Part shown: positions 9,014 through 17,681 of the stretch, one piece after another
Position numbering within the stretch: position 1 is the first letter of the stretch
Layout of the letters: each line of letters starts with the position of its first letter
NCBI RefSeq assembly: GCF_026898095.1
Contig: NZ_CP114015.1
Span: 434,001 to 498,000, forward strand
Direction of reading: 5' to 3'
DNA from: Arthrobacter sp. ATA002
GTDB lineage: Bacteria > Actinomycetota > Actinomycetes > Actinomycetales > Micrococcaceae
Length of the DNA stretch: 64,000 nt
The notes under the pieces: model-generated
What the model was told of the DNA's origin: nothing
Databases searched by the model: none
The model's input: the letters and a program-made list of their open reading frames with translations, nothing else
Translations under genes and position numbers: made by a program

Positions 9014-9954
9014 ATGAACCGGCCCGCCATCGAAACCGCCAAGCTCGTGAAAACGTTCGGCCCCACCCGGGCCCTGGACGGCTTCTCCCTCACCGTCGAG
9101 GCTGGCCAGGTGGCCGGTTTCCTGGGACCGAACGGTGCGGGCAAGTCCACCGCCATCCGCGTGCTGCTCGGCGTCCTGCGCGCTGACGCGGGCACGGCAC
9201 GGGTCCTCGGTGCCGATCCGTGGCGCGACGCCGTCAATGTCCACCGGCGCATCGCCTACGTTCCCGGGGACACCAGCCTCTGGCCCAACCTCACCGGCGG
9301 CGAAGCGATCGACATTTTCACCCGGCTGCACAACGGCGGCCGGCACGGCAGCAAGGGGAAGGGAACGCCAACACTCAGCGGCGGCAGGAACTGCTGGAGC
9401 GCTTCGAACTGGACCCCACCAAAAAGGCGCGCACCTATTCCAAAGGCAACCGGCAAAAAGTTGCCCTGGTCGCAGCGCTGGCGTCCGATGCCGAACTGTT
9501 TCTCCTCGACGAGCCCACCTCCGGCCTGGACCCGCTCATGGAAGCCGTGTTCACCGACGAGATCCGATCCCTGCGGAACCAGGGCCGCACCGTCCTGCTG
9601 TCGAGCCACATCCTCGCCGAGGTGGAAAAACTCTGTGACACGGTGACCATCATCCGGGCCGGACGCGACGTCGAAACGGGCACCCTTTCGCAGCTGCGCC
9701 ACCTGACCCGTTCCGCCGTAACTGCGACGACGACGGCGGATCCCGCCGCCCTCTCGGCCGCGGAGGGCGTGCACAACCTCAGTGTCGGGGACGGCTACCT
9801 GCGCTTCGACGTCGACAACGCCCGCGTCAACGAGGTGCTGCTGCTCTTGGCGGAGGCCGGCGTCGAGAACCTGACCATCACCCCGCCGTCGCTGGAGGAA
9901 CTGTTCCTGCGCCACTACGGTGATGCGGGAGCGGTGGAAGAGGCAGCAAAGTGA
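9014..9954 (+). pseudogene. ABC transporter ATP-binding protein, one frameshift
   Basis: This would be the nucleotide-binding subunit of an exporter. The first frame has the Walker [10 protein letters not shown]. The second has the signature YSKGNRQKV, Walker [15 protein letters not shown] and the switch His in SSHIL. The frames meet near 9355-9365, where adding one G to the GGG of AAGGGAACG joins GSKGKG to NANTQRR. Repaired length is about 313 residues, normal for DRA/CcmA-type subunits with a C-terminal regulatory tail. The stop overlaps the permease GTG at 9951 (GTGA), so the two are translationally coupled. The PadR gene facing them is the likely regulator. Confidence 0.87.
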
Positions 9955-11593
9955 GCACCGCCGTCGCGCCCCGCGGCACCGCCGAGCAAAATGCCTCCGC
10001 CCCCTGGGCTGCCACCGGCGGGCTGCTGCGCCTGAACCTGCGCCTGGACCGGATCCGAATCCTGGTCTGGACCGCTGCCGTGGGCCTCGGCGTCGCCGGT
10101 TCGATGGCGACCTTCGAGACCACCTACACCACGCCGGAATCGCTGCAGGCCCGGGCCAACCTGCTGGCCAATCCGGCAACCGTCATGATGACCGGACCGG
10201 CTTTCGGGCTCCAGGATTACACTTTTGGCGCGATGGTGGCCAACGAGCTTTCGCTGTACCTCTACCTTGCCGCGGCCATCATGAGCATTCTCCTCGTGGT
10301 GCGGCATACCCGCGGCGAGGAGGAATCCGGGCGGATGGAAATGCTGCGCGCCCAGCGGGTGGGACGCTTCGCCCCGGCCGCTGCCGCGCTCCTGACCGTC
10401 GCCATCGCCAATGCCGCCGTGGGAGCAGCCACCGCAGCGGCCCTTGCGGGTTCAGGGCTGGAGGGTGCCAGCTCGCTGGCCATCGGTGCGGGCACAGCGC
10501 TTACCGGCCTGGTGTTCGCCGGTGTTGCCGCCGTGGCGGCGCAGCTGACCGAACACGCCCGCGGGGCGGTTGGGATGGCCATGGCGGTGCTGGCCGCGGC
10601 CTTCCTGATCCGCGGGATCGGGGATGTCATCAACAACCAGGGCTCCTGGCTGTCCTGGTTCTCACCCTTGCCTGGGCCCAGCAGACGCGCCTGTATGTGG
10701 ACCTGCGCTGGTGGCCGCTCGTGGTGTCAGTCCTGGTGGCCGCCGGGCTTCTGCTGCTGGCTGTGCTGCTGGCCGGACAGCGCGATCTGGGTGCCGGACT
10801 GCGTGCGCCGCAGCCCGGCCCCGCTGCAGCTCCGCAATCTCTGCTGTCCCCGGCCGGACTGGCGGACCGGCTGCTGCGCGGTTCCTTCACCGTCTGGACG
10901 GCCTCGGCGTTTCTGTTCGCCGCGGCCTTCGGCACGCTGGCCAACTCACTGGAAGATTCCTTTGCCGACATCCCTGAACTCACGGAGTGGATCGCCGTGG
11001 ATCTTGCGAACCTGACCACCAGCTTCGCCTCCGCCATTCTCTCGTTCCTGATGGTGGCTCCGCTGGTTTTCAGCGTCACCGCGGTGCTTCGCCTGCGCGC
11101 CGAAGAGGACGCCGGACGCACGGAACAGATGCTGGTCACCGGCAGCTCGCGGGCCGGGCTGTTGGCCGGATGGCTGGCCGTGGTTGCACTGCAGTCCGTC
11201 GTCATGACGGCGGTGGTCGGGCTGGGCGCCGGGCTGGGCGTCGCTGCCGGCACCGGCGACGCCGGCTGGGCCGGAGAACTGACGCTGGCCGCGCTCGCCT
11301 ATCTTCCGGCGATCGCCCTGGTGGCAGCCATTGCTGCCGCGCTCTTTGGCCTCGCCCCGCGGATCACTGCGCTGGCGTGGGCGGTGGTCGTCTGGGCGGC
11401 AACCGTGCTGTTCCTCGGATCGCTGCTCGGCCTGCCCGAGTGGGCCATGGACCTTTCCCCGCTGACGCACGTACCGCAGGTGCCCGGCGCCGAACCGGAG
11501 GCGGCGCCGCTGCTGATCATGAGCGGATTTGCCGCAGTGCTGGTGGCGGCCGGATTTGCGGGGTTCCGCAGCCGGGACGTCGGCTCCGCCTAG
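9951..11593 (+). pseudogene. ABC exporter permease (two-repeat, polyketide-type), one frameshift
   Basis: The translation has about 12 hydrophobic segments in two similar halves, each with a cytoplasmic RGEEESGRMEMLRAQ- or RAEEDAGRTEQMLVT-like element. That duplicated layout is typical of actinobacterial antibiotic or polyketide exporter permeases. The first frame ends after WLSWFSP and the second resumes with LAWAQQTRLYVD; adding one C to the CCC run near 10665 restores about 547 residues. It is coupled to the ATPase upstream and its stop overlaps the end of the convergent small membrane gene. The substrate is unknown; drug export is the family-level guess. Confidence 0.85.
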
Positions 11594-11859
11594 GGCTGGC
11601 CCGCGGGAGGCGAGGCGGGCACCGACGTAACTGCAGGGTTGGGCGAACCTGGCACGGAGATGGACTCGCCGGTCATCGAGAACAGCGCCAGCGTGGCCAG
11701 GATTCCGATGATCAGGACGACCACCAGCAGGACGCCGCTGATAACAGTCACCACCCAGGCGCTGCGGGGGCGGGGACGGCGCCGGACCAGGGCAACAACG
11801 CCCAGTACGAAGGCCAGGCCGGCCAGCGGGAAAAACAGGGGCGGCAGACCGGAAAACAT
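11590..11859 (-). CDS. Small membrane protein downstream of PadR
   Basis: 89 residues with two hydrophobic segments (about residues 6-24 and 34-60) separated by a basic loop VRRRPRPRS, then a Pro/Ser-rich tail. The ATG follows a TGA directly and overlaps the PadR reading frame in another frame. It may therefore be a coupled gene, or the membrane tail of the PadR protein with a frameshift at AATGTTTTCC. I cannot decide between these. Its end overlaps the permease stop on the other strand. Confidence 0.5.
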   Translation of the reverse strand: MFSGLPPLFFPLAGLAFVLGVVALVRRRPRPRSAWVVTVISGVLLVVVLIIGILATLALFSMTGESISVPGSPNPAVTSVPASPPAGQP

Positions 11860-12151
11860 TCAGTGCTTCCTCGCCGGCGGGGGTGACGCTGTAGTACCGG
11901 CGGGGCGGTCCGGTTGCCGACTCCTGCCACGTCGTTTCGACCAACCCGCGTTTCCGCAGCCGGACCAGCAGCGGATACAGGGTTCCCTCGCTGGTGAAGA
12001 GCGAGGGGTATGCGGCCAGATCGGAGGCAAGTTTCAGGCCGTATGAGGGCTCGCGGCGCAACTGGGACAGCACGCAGTACTCAAGGACACCCTTGCGCAG
12101 CTGCACCAGCACGTTCTCGCGGCCCGACTCCATGGTGAGGAGGGCTAGCAC
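11807..12151 (-). CDS. PadR-family transcriptional regulator (C-terminus uncertain)
   Basis: The first about 115 residues form a PadR winged helix: LRKGVLEYCVLSQLRREPSYG, then SEGTLYPLLVRLRKRGLV and the wing RRYYSVTPAGEEAL. The GTG at 12151 has AAGG upstream; an ATG at 12133 lacks a ribosome site. The open frame continues to 10946, but past the domain it only mirrors the opposite permease gene, so I end the supported part near 11807. The real stop is probably lost to a frameshift. PadR repressors next to ABC exporters usually sense the drug and control the exporter; that is the likely role. Confidence 0.75.
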
Positions 12152-12155
12152 CGAC

Positions 12156-12174
12156 TACCTTGCATCGATAGGTA
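12156..12174. promoter_or_regulatory. Inverted repeat, candidate PadR autoregulatory operator
   Basis: TACCT and AGGTA flank 9 bases, and the left arm overlaps the PadR ribosome site. PadR proteins commonly bind such a dyad in their own promoters. Confidence 0.4.
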
Positions 12175-12205
12175 CCGGGTGAACTATTCCCCGAACGGGA
12201 ACCGT

Positions 12206-12886
12206 TCAGGTTTCCAGGTCCTCGGCCTGCGGCTCGAAACCCTGCCGCTTGCCGTGCATCCAGAGCACGATGTCCAGCTCCCGCAGATCCGTAATCGGCT
12301 CGGTGATCCCGGACTTGGCCCGGATCTCGGCCAGCCGCTCGGCCAGCACGCCGTCAGCGTAGGACGTGTGCCAGTAAAGCCACTGGTCCTTGGGACCGGG
12401 CAGCGCGGTCACCCGGCGGATGATGGAGTCGTAGACCGGGATGAGCCGCGGCCGTTTCCGGGCCATGATCTTGCTGGTGGTGCTCGGACCGGCACCCCAG
12501 CCGGCGTCGTCAGCTTTGCCGCGGAGGAGGTTCCACAGCTGGCGGGCGGGGCTGGCGGTCCCCAGATCCCGCACCGGATCGGCGTCGGGCAGGTCCACGT
12601 CTGCGGGAATCTGCGCCAGGAGATCGGAGATTTCCTCCGCCCGCGTCTCCAAAACGGCTATTGCGGTCCTCGGCGGAATCTTCACCGACCGGAAGGACGC
12701 TGCTATGAGGTCATCTGCGGTAATCCGGTTCACGGTCCCGGGGGCATCGCCGCCGCCGGACCAGGAATCAAACCGGGAGCTGCTGCGAACCTTTCCTGTC
12801 CGCGGCATAAGCTCGGTGAAGAAATCCCGCAGATTCTGCGCTGCCGTATCAACGGTGATTTCGCCCGTCGAAATAACGCGTTTCAT
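12206..12886 (-). CDS. DUF6308-type hypothetical protein
   Basis: 226 residues, start ATG 12886 after a GGGGGAA ribosome site. Soluble and mixed alpha/beta, with the stretch PRLIPVYDSIIRRVT in the second half and WLYWHTSYADG after it. This resembles the uncharacterised actinobacterial family called DUF6308, members of which act on or sit near restriction or stress genes without known function. No catalytic motif is clear. It is transcribed away from the acetyltransferase gene at 12966. Confidence 0.6.
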   Translation of the reverse strand: MKRVISTGEITVDTAAQNLRDFFTELMPRTGKVRSSSRFDSWSGGGDAPGTVNRITADDLIAASFRSVKIPPRTAIAVLETRAEEISDLLAQIPADVDLPDADPVRDLGTASPARQLWNLLRGKADDAGWGAGPSTTSKIMARKRPRLIPVYDSIIRRVTALPGPKDQWLYWHTSYADGVLAERLAEIRAKSGITEPITDLRELDIVLWMHGKRQGFEPQAEDLET

Positions 12887-12965
12887 GGTTCCCCCGTCGG
12901 TGGGTTGGAAAGTTCCAAAGCAGGTGTTGTTTCCACACCCTACTGTCGTTCTATAGAGTCCCACC

Positions 12966-13511
12966 ATGCCCATTACCTTCAGCCCCATGGCCAAATCCGA
13001 GCAGGAGGCCGGCGATCTGGTCCGGTTCCTGACGACCAACCGGTTTCCCTTCCATGTGCGGCCCCGCCATTCGGAGGAATCAGCGCGTGAAGCCGTGGCC
13101 GGCGGCCGCTTCTGGTCGGAGGAATCTCAGGGCTACTGGATAAACGACGGCGGCTCCCGGATTGGCCTGGTGGTCCTGGACGATCTCGACGAAGACACCC
13201 CCATGTTTGATTTACGCCTGGCCGAGGAGTTTCGCGGCAAAGGGCTGGGACCGAAGGTGCTCACCGCGCTGTGTACCAAAGTGTTCGAGCAGTTTCCGGA
13301 ACCGGTGCGGTTCGAGGGCCAGACGCGGGAGGACAACATTGCCATGCGCAAAACCTTCCTCCGTGCCGGATTCCTGAAGGAAGCCCACTACCGTCTGGGC
13401 TGGCCCACTGCTGAAGGTCCCCGGGTAGCCTCTGTCGCCTACGCCATCCTGCGTCAGGACTGGGAAAGCAAGGACACCACATGGTTTGAATGGGATGACC
13501 TGCCAGCCTGA
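12966..13511 (+). CDS. GNAT-family N-acetyltransferase
   Basis: 181 residues. The acetyl-CoA site is represented by FRGKGLGPKVLTALC, matching the R/Q-x-x-G-x-G/A motif A, and the C-terminal strand by RKTFLRAGFLKEAHYR. The N-terminal half resembles acetyltransferases acting on small molecules or N-termini. The target is unknown. It faces away from the DUF6308 gene, and the ABC operon follows 65 bases later on the same strand. Confidence 0.82.
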   Translation: MPITFSPMAKSEQEAGDLVRFLTTNRFPFHVRPRHSEESAREAVAGGRFWSEESQGYWINDGGSRIGLVVLDDLDEDTPMFDLRLAEEFRGKGLGPKVLTALCTKVFEQFPEPVRFEGQTREDNIAMRKTFLRAGFLKEAHYRLGWPTAEGPRVASVAYAILRQDWESKDTTWFEWDDLPA

Positions 13512-13576
13512 ACCGGCGCTTCCCGTAGACTCTGGCGCAATACCAACCGGCCGCCGGCCGAGAAATTCGGGGAATT

Positions 13577-14512
13577 TTGGCTGCGAGCACGGAGACAGCA
13601 ATATCTGTCCGCGGACTGACCAAGAAATACGGTGCCACCACCGCCGTCGACGACTTGTCCTTCGAGGTGCAGGCCGGCAGCGTCTTCGCTTTCCTGGGCA
13701 CCAACGGCGCCGGCAAATCCACCACCATTTCCTGCCTGACCACCGTCATTCCGTTTAACGCCGGGGAAGCATCGGTCGACGGCGACGACGTTCGGACCGC
13801 CGGCGGTGCCGTCCGGAAGAACATCGGCGTGGTTTTTCAGGATTCCGTCCTTGACCCGCTGCTCACCGGCCGGGAGAACCTGAAGACGCGGGCCAGATTC
13901 TATTCCGGCGACGCCGCAGCCAATGAGGCCCGGATTCAGGAACTGAGCGTGCTGATCGGTCTCGACGAGTTTGTGGACCGGCCCTACGGGACCTATTCCG
14001 GCGGCCAGCGCCGGCGGGTGGATATTGCCCGCGCACTGCTGCATTCGCCGTCGATCCTTTTTCTTGACGAGCCCACCGCCGGCCTGGATCCGGCCAGCCG
14101 TGCGGTGGTCTGGTCCACCATCCGCGAGCTGCGGGACCGGCACGGCCTGACCGTTTTCCTCACCACGCACTACATGGAGGAGACCGAGGAGGCGGACCGG
14201 GTCTGCATCATTGACCGCGGCAGGATCATTGCCGACGGCACTCCCGCGCAGCTGCGCGCCCGGCACAGCAGTTCGGTCCTGAGCATCACCACGGACGACC
14301 GCCGTGCGCTGCTGGCGCTGGCGGCTGAGGAGGGGGCGGGACTCCGCGCGGAGGACGACGGCGGAGTGGTTCGGCTGGTGACCTCCGACGCCGCCGCTGC
14401 CCGCCGGATCCTGAACCGGCACGGAGACCACGTTCTGGACTTCGAGTTCCGGCACGGCACCATGGACGATGTGTTCCTGGCTCTCACCGGCCGTGAGGGG
14501 GAAGCAGCATGA
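13577..14512 (+). CDS. ABC transporter ATP-binding protein (ABC-2 exporter)
   Basis: 311 residues with every nucleotide-binding motif: Walker A GTNGAGKSTT, Q-loop VVFQDSVLDP, signature YSGGQRRRV, Walker B ILFLDEPTAGLDP and switch His TTHYMEE. A C-terminal domain of about 90 residues (from HSSSVLSITTDD) is typical of daunorubicin/DrrA-like exporters. The start is TTG at 13577. The stop overlaps the permease ATG (ATGA at 14509), so the pair is coupled. Substrate unknown; efflux of a hydrophobic compound is the family-level guess. Confidence 0.9.
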   Translation: MAASTETAISVRGLTKKYGATTAVDDLSFEVQAGSVFAFLGTNGAGKSTTISCLTTVIPFNAGEASVDGDDVRTAGGAVRKNIGVVFQDSVLDPLLTGRENLKTRARFYSGDAAANEARIQELSVLIGLDEFVDRPYGTYSGGQRRRVDIARALLHSPSILFLDEPTAGLDPASRAVVWSTIRELRDRHGLTVFLTTHYMEETEEADRVCIIDRGRIIADGTPAQLRARHSSSVLSITTDDRRALLALAAEEGAGLRAEDDGGVVRLVTSDAAAARRILNRHGDHVLDFEFRHGTMDDVFLALTGREGEAA

Positions 14513-15387
14513 GCGTTGTCCTCACCCTGATGTCCCGTAACCTCCGCCTGTTTTTCCGCGACCGGCTGGGAGTCTTCTTCTCGCTGCTGTCCGCGCTGAT
14601 CCTGTTCCTGCTGTACACCCTGTTCCTCGGCAGCGGGCAGGTGGATGACCTGCAGCAGTCCTTTCCCGGCGCCACCGAAGCCGAGGTGAAGGCCTTCGTG
14701 GACACCTGGATGTTCGCCGGAATTGTCGGCATTACCGCCATCACCACCGGTTTGGGTGCCATGAACGTCTTTGTGGAGGATTCGGCGTCGGGCCGGTTCC
14801 GGGACTTCCTCGTCTCACCCATCCGGCGCGAAAAGCTGATCCTCGGCTATCTGCTCTCCGCCGGCGTCGTTGCCCTGATCATGACCACGGTGGTGCTGAT
14901 CATCAGCCTCGCCTACCTGTACCTGGTGGACGGAGTCAGCTTCGGTGCCGGCCAAATCGCTACGGTGTACGGTTTCCTGGCGCTGAGCTGTCTGGCGTTT
15001 GCCTCGCTGAGCGCCTTTGTGGTCTCGTTTGTCCGCACCGCCGGAGCCTATTCCGCGCTCTCCACCATTGTGGGAACGATCCTGGGCTTCCTGGCCGGCG
15101 CGTATATTCCGGTGGGCGCCCTGCCCGACGGCGTGCGGACCGTCATCAACGCGCTGCCCTTCATGCAGGCGTCCATTCCGGTTCGGCAGGAAATGACGGC
15201 GGATTCACTGCAGGCCATGGCCGGTGACCAGCCCGGTGCCGTGGTCGAACTGCAGGAAATCTTCGGCATCACCGCGTCCATGGGGGACTGGACGATCACC
15301 AACAGCTATGTCGTGCTGGTCCTGAGCGTTATGACTGTCGTGTTTACCCTGCTCGCTGCCGTGCAAATCCGCCGCCGCATCGCCTGA
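14509..15387 (+). CDS. ABC-2 type exporter permease
   Basis: 292 residues with six predicted membrane helices. A long extracytoplasmic segment lies between the first and second helix (GSGQVDDLQQSFPGATEAE). The cytoplasmic element FVEDSASGRFRDFLVSPIRR, typical of ABC-2 permeases, contacts the ATPase. The start codon overlaps the ATPase stop by 4 bases. Together they form a complete half-size exporter. Nothing in the sequence identifies the cargo. Confidence 0.9.
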   Translation: MSVVLTLMSRNLRLFFRDRLGVFFSLLSALILFLLYTLFLGSGQVDDLQQSFPGATEAEVKAFVDTWMFAGIVGITAITTGLGAMNVFVEDSASGRFRDFLVSPIRREKLILGYLLSAGVVALIMTTVVLIISLAYLYLVDGVSFGAGQIATVYGFLALSCLAFASLSAFVVSFVRTAGAYSALSTIVGTILGFLAGAYIPVGALPDGVRTVINALPFMQASIPVRQEMTADSLQAMAGDQPGAVVELQEIFGITASMGDWTITNSYVVLVLSVMTVVFTLLAAVQIRRRIA

Positions 15388-15388
15388 G

Positions 15389-15973
15389 TTACTGAGCAGA
15401 GGCGGGCCGCGGATCGCCGGCGAGCATTGCCATGGTGATGGCATCCACCCACTCACCCTCCCAGTACAGGGCCTCGCGCTGGCGGCCCTCCACCGCGAAG
15501 CCTGCCTTCTCATAGGCGCGCTGCGCCCGCGGATTGAACGCAAAGACTTCCAACGCCACCCGGTGCAGGCCCAGGTCATCAAAAGCGTGTCCGACGACGG
15601 CGCGGGTCGCCTCGGTGCCGTACCCCTGCCCCCGGACGTCGGCGGGGGACAGGGCAATCCGGAATCCCACCGACTCGTTGTCGGCATCGAGATCGTTCAG
15701 CACCACCTCGCCCAAATACCGTTCCTTTGGGTGCTGTTCGTCGGTGCAGCGAATGACGGCCCAGTCTGCGCGGTCATGCTGTCCGGCGAGCCCGGCTAAC
15801 CATGCCCGGATCTGTTCGGGGGTGAAATCCGCGTGGGTTCCGGTCAAGCGTGTGGCTTCCGTATCCTGCAAGGCAACCCATGCGCCGTCAAAGTGTTCCG
15901 GTCCCATCGGTTCCAGCCGGAGCCGGGCGGTGGTTAGGGTGGCCTGCTGGGCGAAAAGGTTTTCCTGGAGCAT
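15389..15973 (-). CDS. GNAT acetyltransferase, RimJ/RimL type
   Basis: 194 residues. TTARLRLEPMGPEHFDG at the start and DVRGQGYGTEATRAVVGHAF, EVFAFNPRAQRAYEKAGF later are the standard RimJ/RimL landmarks: the acetyl-CoA loop (RGQGYGTEA) and the N-x-x-A-x-x-x-Y-E-K-x-G-F signature. These enzymes acetylate protein N-termini or small molecules. It is followed on the same strand by nothing coding and preceded by a second GNAT 19 bases away, so the two are probably co-transcribed. Confidence 0.88.
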   Translation of the reverse strand: MLQENLFAQQATLTTARLRLEPMGPEHFDGAWVALQDTEATRLTGTHADFTPEQIRAWLAGLAGQHDRADWAVIRCTDEQHPKERYLGEVVLNDLDADNESVGFRIALSPADVRGQGYGTEATRAVVGHAFDDLGLHRVALEVFAFNPRAQRAYEKAGFAVEGRQREALYWEGEWVDAITMAMLAGDPRPASAQ

Positions 15974-15991
15974 CCGGTCAGCCTACTGGGG

Positions 15992-16558
15992 TTAAGCGGC
16001 GTGGTTTCCCGCTGCCACTTCGAAAATGGTCTCCAGTCCGTCATCCTCATCCCACTGGGAACCGTTCTCCTCGAACCCGTACTGCAGCACCAGGTTCCGG
16101 GACGCTGCGTTGTCCGGACTGACGGTAGCCCGCACAGTGCGGCAAGCCAGGTCACGTGCGGCCCGGGCCAGCAACAGCTCCAGGGCGGCGCGGGCATAAC
16201 CGCTGCGGCGGAACAACGGGTCCACGGAATAACCCACTTCCACCATGCCGTCCGGATCCGGCGGTCCGTGGAAACCTGCGCAGCCCACAGCCTGCCCCGA
16301 TACTTGGTCGACGATCGCCCCGGTGATCCAGCAGGCGTCGTCGGGTGCTGCCGCAAGCTGGGCGCTGCGCATTTTCCACAGCGATTGGCGGTCCGAGGAA
16401 AAATGCCGGGTGAGGGGAACGGGGGAGTGCCGGTTGGCGGTTTCCAAGTCTCCTGCTGCCAGCGCGTCAATGGCAGCCACGGGCAATTGCACCAGGTGTA
16501 CGGCAGGCCGCCGGGATGCGGGGTGCTGCCGTGCGGGATTCGTTGAAGGAGAGGGCAT
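15992..16558 (-). CDS. GNAT-family N-acetyltransferase
   Basis: 188 residues. Acetyl-CoA motif FRRSGYARAALELLLARA and C-terminal VSPDNAASRNLVLQYGFEE are clear. The preceding strand VDQVSGQAVGCAGFHGPPD completes motif D. It lies 19 bases upstream of another GNAT on the same strand and is divergent from thioredoxin reductase (trxB). It may belong to the group that modifies small compounds, but no substrate clue is visible. Confidence 0.85.
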   Translation of the reverse strand: MPSPSTNPARQHPASRRPAVHLVQLPVAAIDALAAGDLETANRHSPVPLTRHFSSDRQSLWKMRSAQLAAAPDDACWITGAIVDQVSGQAVGCAGFHGPPDPDGMVEVGYSVDPLFRRSGYARAALELLLARAARDLACRTVRATVSPDNAASRNLVLQYGFEENGSQWDEDDGLETIFEVAAGNHAA

Positions 16559-16670
16559 CGCTCCATTATGGCGGCGCTGGCCCGGAACTTCTTCCCGGCC
16601 GAAGCCGGGGCGGTCACACTGGGATCAGTGCGTTTGCTGTTCCCGCCAGACCGCACGCCAAGGAGCGCAG

Positions 16671-17648
16671 ATGAGCACAGACCAGGTCATCATTCTTGGC
16701 TCCGGTCCGGCCGGTTACACGGCGGCCATCTACGCCGCGCGCGCCGGGCTCAAGCCGCGGGTGCTGGCCGGGTCCGTGACGGCCGGCGGCGCCCTCATGA
16801 ACACCACCGAGGTGGAGAACTTTCCCGGTTTCCCGGACGGCATCCAGGGTCCGGAGCTGATCGAGAACCTGCGCCGGCAGGCGGAGAAGTTTGGCGCTGT
16901 TGTGCAGTACGACGACGTCGTATCCGTGGAGCTGGCCGGGCACGTCAAGCGGGTGGAGGCCGGCGGCGGCGAAAAGTACAAGGCGCGCACCGTCATTCTG
17001 GCCACGGGCTCCGCCTACCGGGAGCTTGGGCTGGATGAGGAGAAGCAGCTCAACGGCCGGGGCATTTCCTGGTGCGCCACCTGCGATGGATTCTTCTTCC
17101 GAAACCGGGACGTCCTGGTGGTCGGCGGCGGGGATTCGGCCATGGAGGAGGCACTGTTCCTGAGCCGGTTCGGCCGGACCGTCACGGTGGTTGTGCGGCG
17201 CGGTGAGCTGCGGGCCTCGCGCATCATGGCGATGCGGGCGAAGAGCCACGAGAAGATTCGGTTTGAGTGGAACAGCGAGGTGACCGCCGTCCACGGCACG
17301 GACAAAGTCACCGGAGTGACCCTGACCGATACGGTGACGGGCGACAAGCGCGAGCTGTCCACTGACGGAGTGTTTGTCGCCATCGGCCATGTGCCGCGCA
17401 CCGAGCTGCTCCACGGACAGGTGGACCTGAACCCGGAGGGCTACATCTGCGTTTCGGCTCCCACCACTGCCACCTCCGCCGACGGCGTCTTTGCCTGCGG
17501 CGACGCGGTCGATCACCGCTACCGCCAGGCCATCACGGCTGCCGGCACCGGCTGCGCTGCAGCCCTCGACGCCGAACGGTACCTGGCGGCAGTGCAGGAC
17601 GCCGACAGCATTGCCACGGCGCTGGTGGAGGGAACGCCCAGCGAGTGA
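16671..17648 (+). CDS. trxB: Thioredoxin reductase
   Basis: 325 residues. FAD site GSGPAGYTAAIYAARAG, redox-active CATC (in SWCATCDGFFF), NADPH site GGGDSAMEEALFL and the C-terminal FAD contact GDAVDHRYRQAITAAGTGC are all present and in order. It passes electrons from NADPH to thioredoxin in the cytoplasm. ATG 16671 has AAGGAG seven bases upstream; the frame stays open further upstream but without homology. No trxA gene is adjacent, unlike at the classical chromosomal locus, so this may be one of several reductases. Confidence 0.93.
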   Translation: MSTDQVIILGSGPAGYTAAIYAARAGLKPRVLAGSVTAGGALMNTTEVENFPGFPDGIQGPELIENLRRQAEKFGAVVQYDDVVSVELAGHVKRVEAGGGEKYKARTVILATGSAYRELGLDEEKQLNGRGISWCATCDGFFFRNRDVLVVGGGDSAMEEALFLSRFGRTVTVVVRRGELRASRIMAMRAKSHEKIRFEWNSEVTAVHGTDKVTGVTLTDTVTGDKRELSTDGVFVAIGHVPRTELLHGQVDLNPEGYICVSAPTTATSADGVFACGDAVDHRYRQAITAAGTGCAAALDAERYLAAVQDADSIATALVEGTPSE

Positions 17649-17681
17649 GGCCGGCATGTGGGTTCACCGGGAACAGCGGTG

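Noticed and set aside
10946..11806. Continuation of the PadR open frame across the exporter permease
   Set aside because: It lies opposite the permease coding sequence, has shadow-like Arg/Gly-rich composition and no domain.
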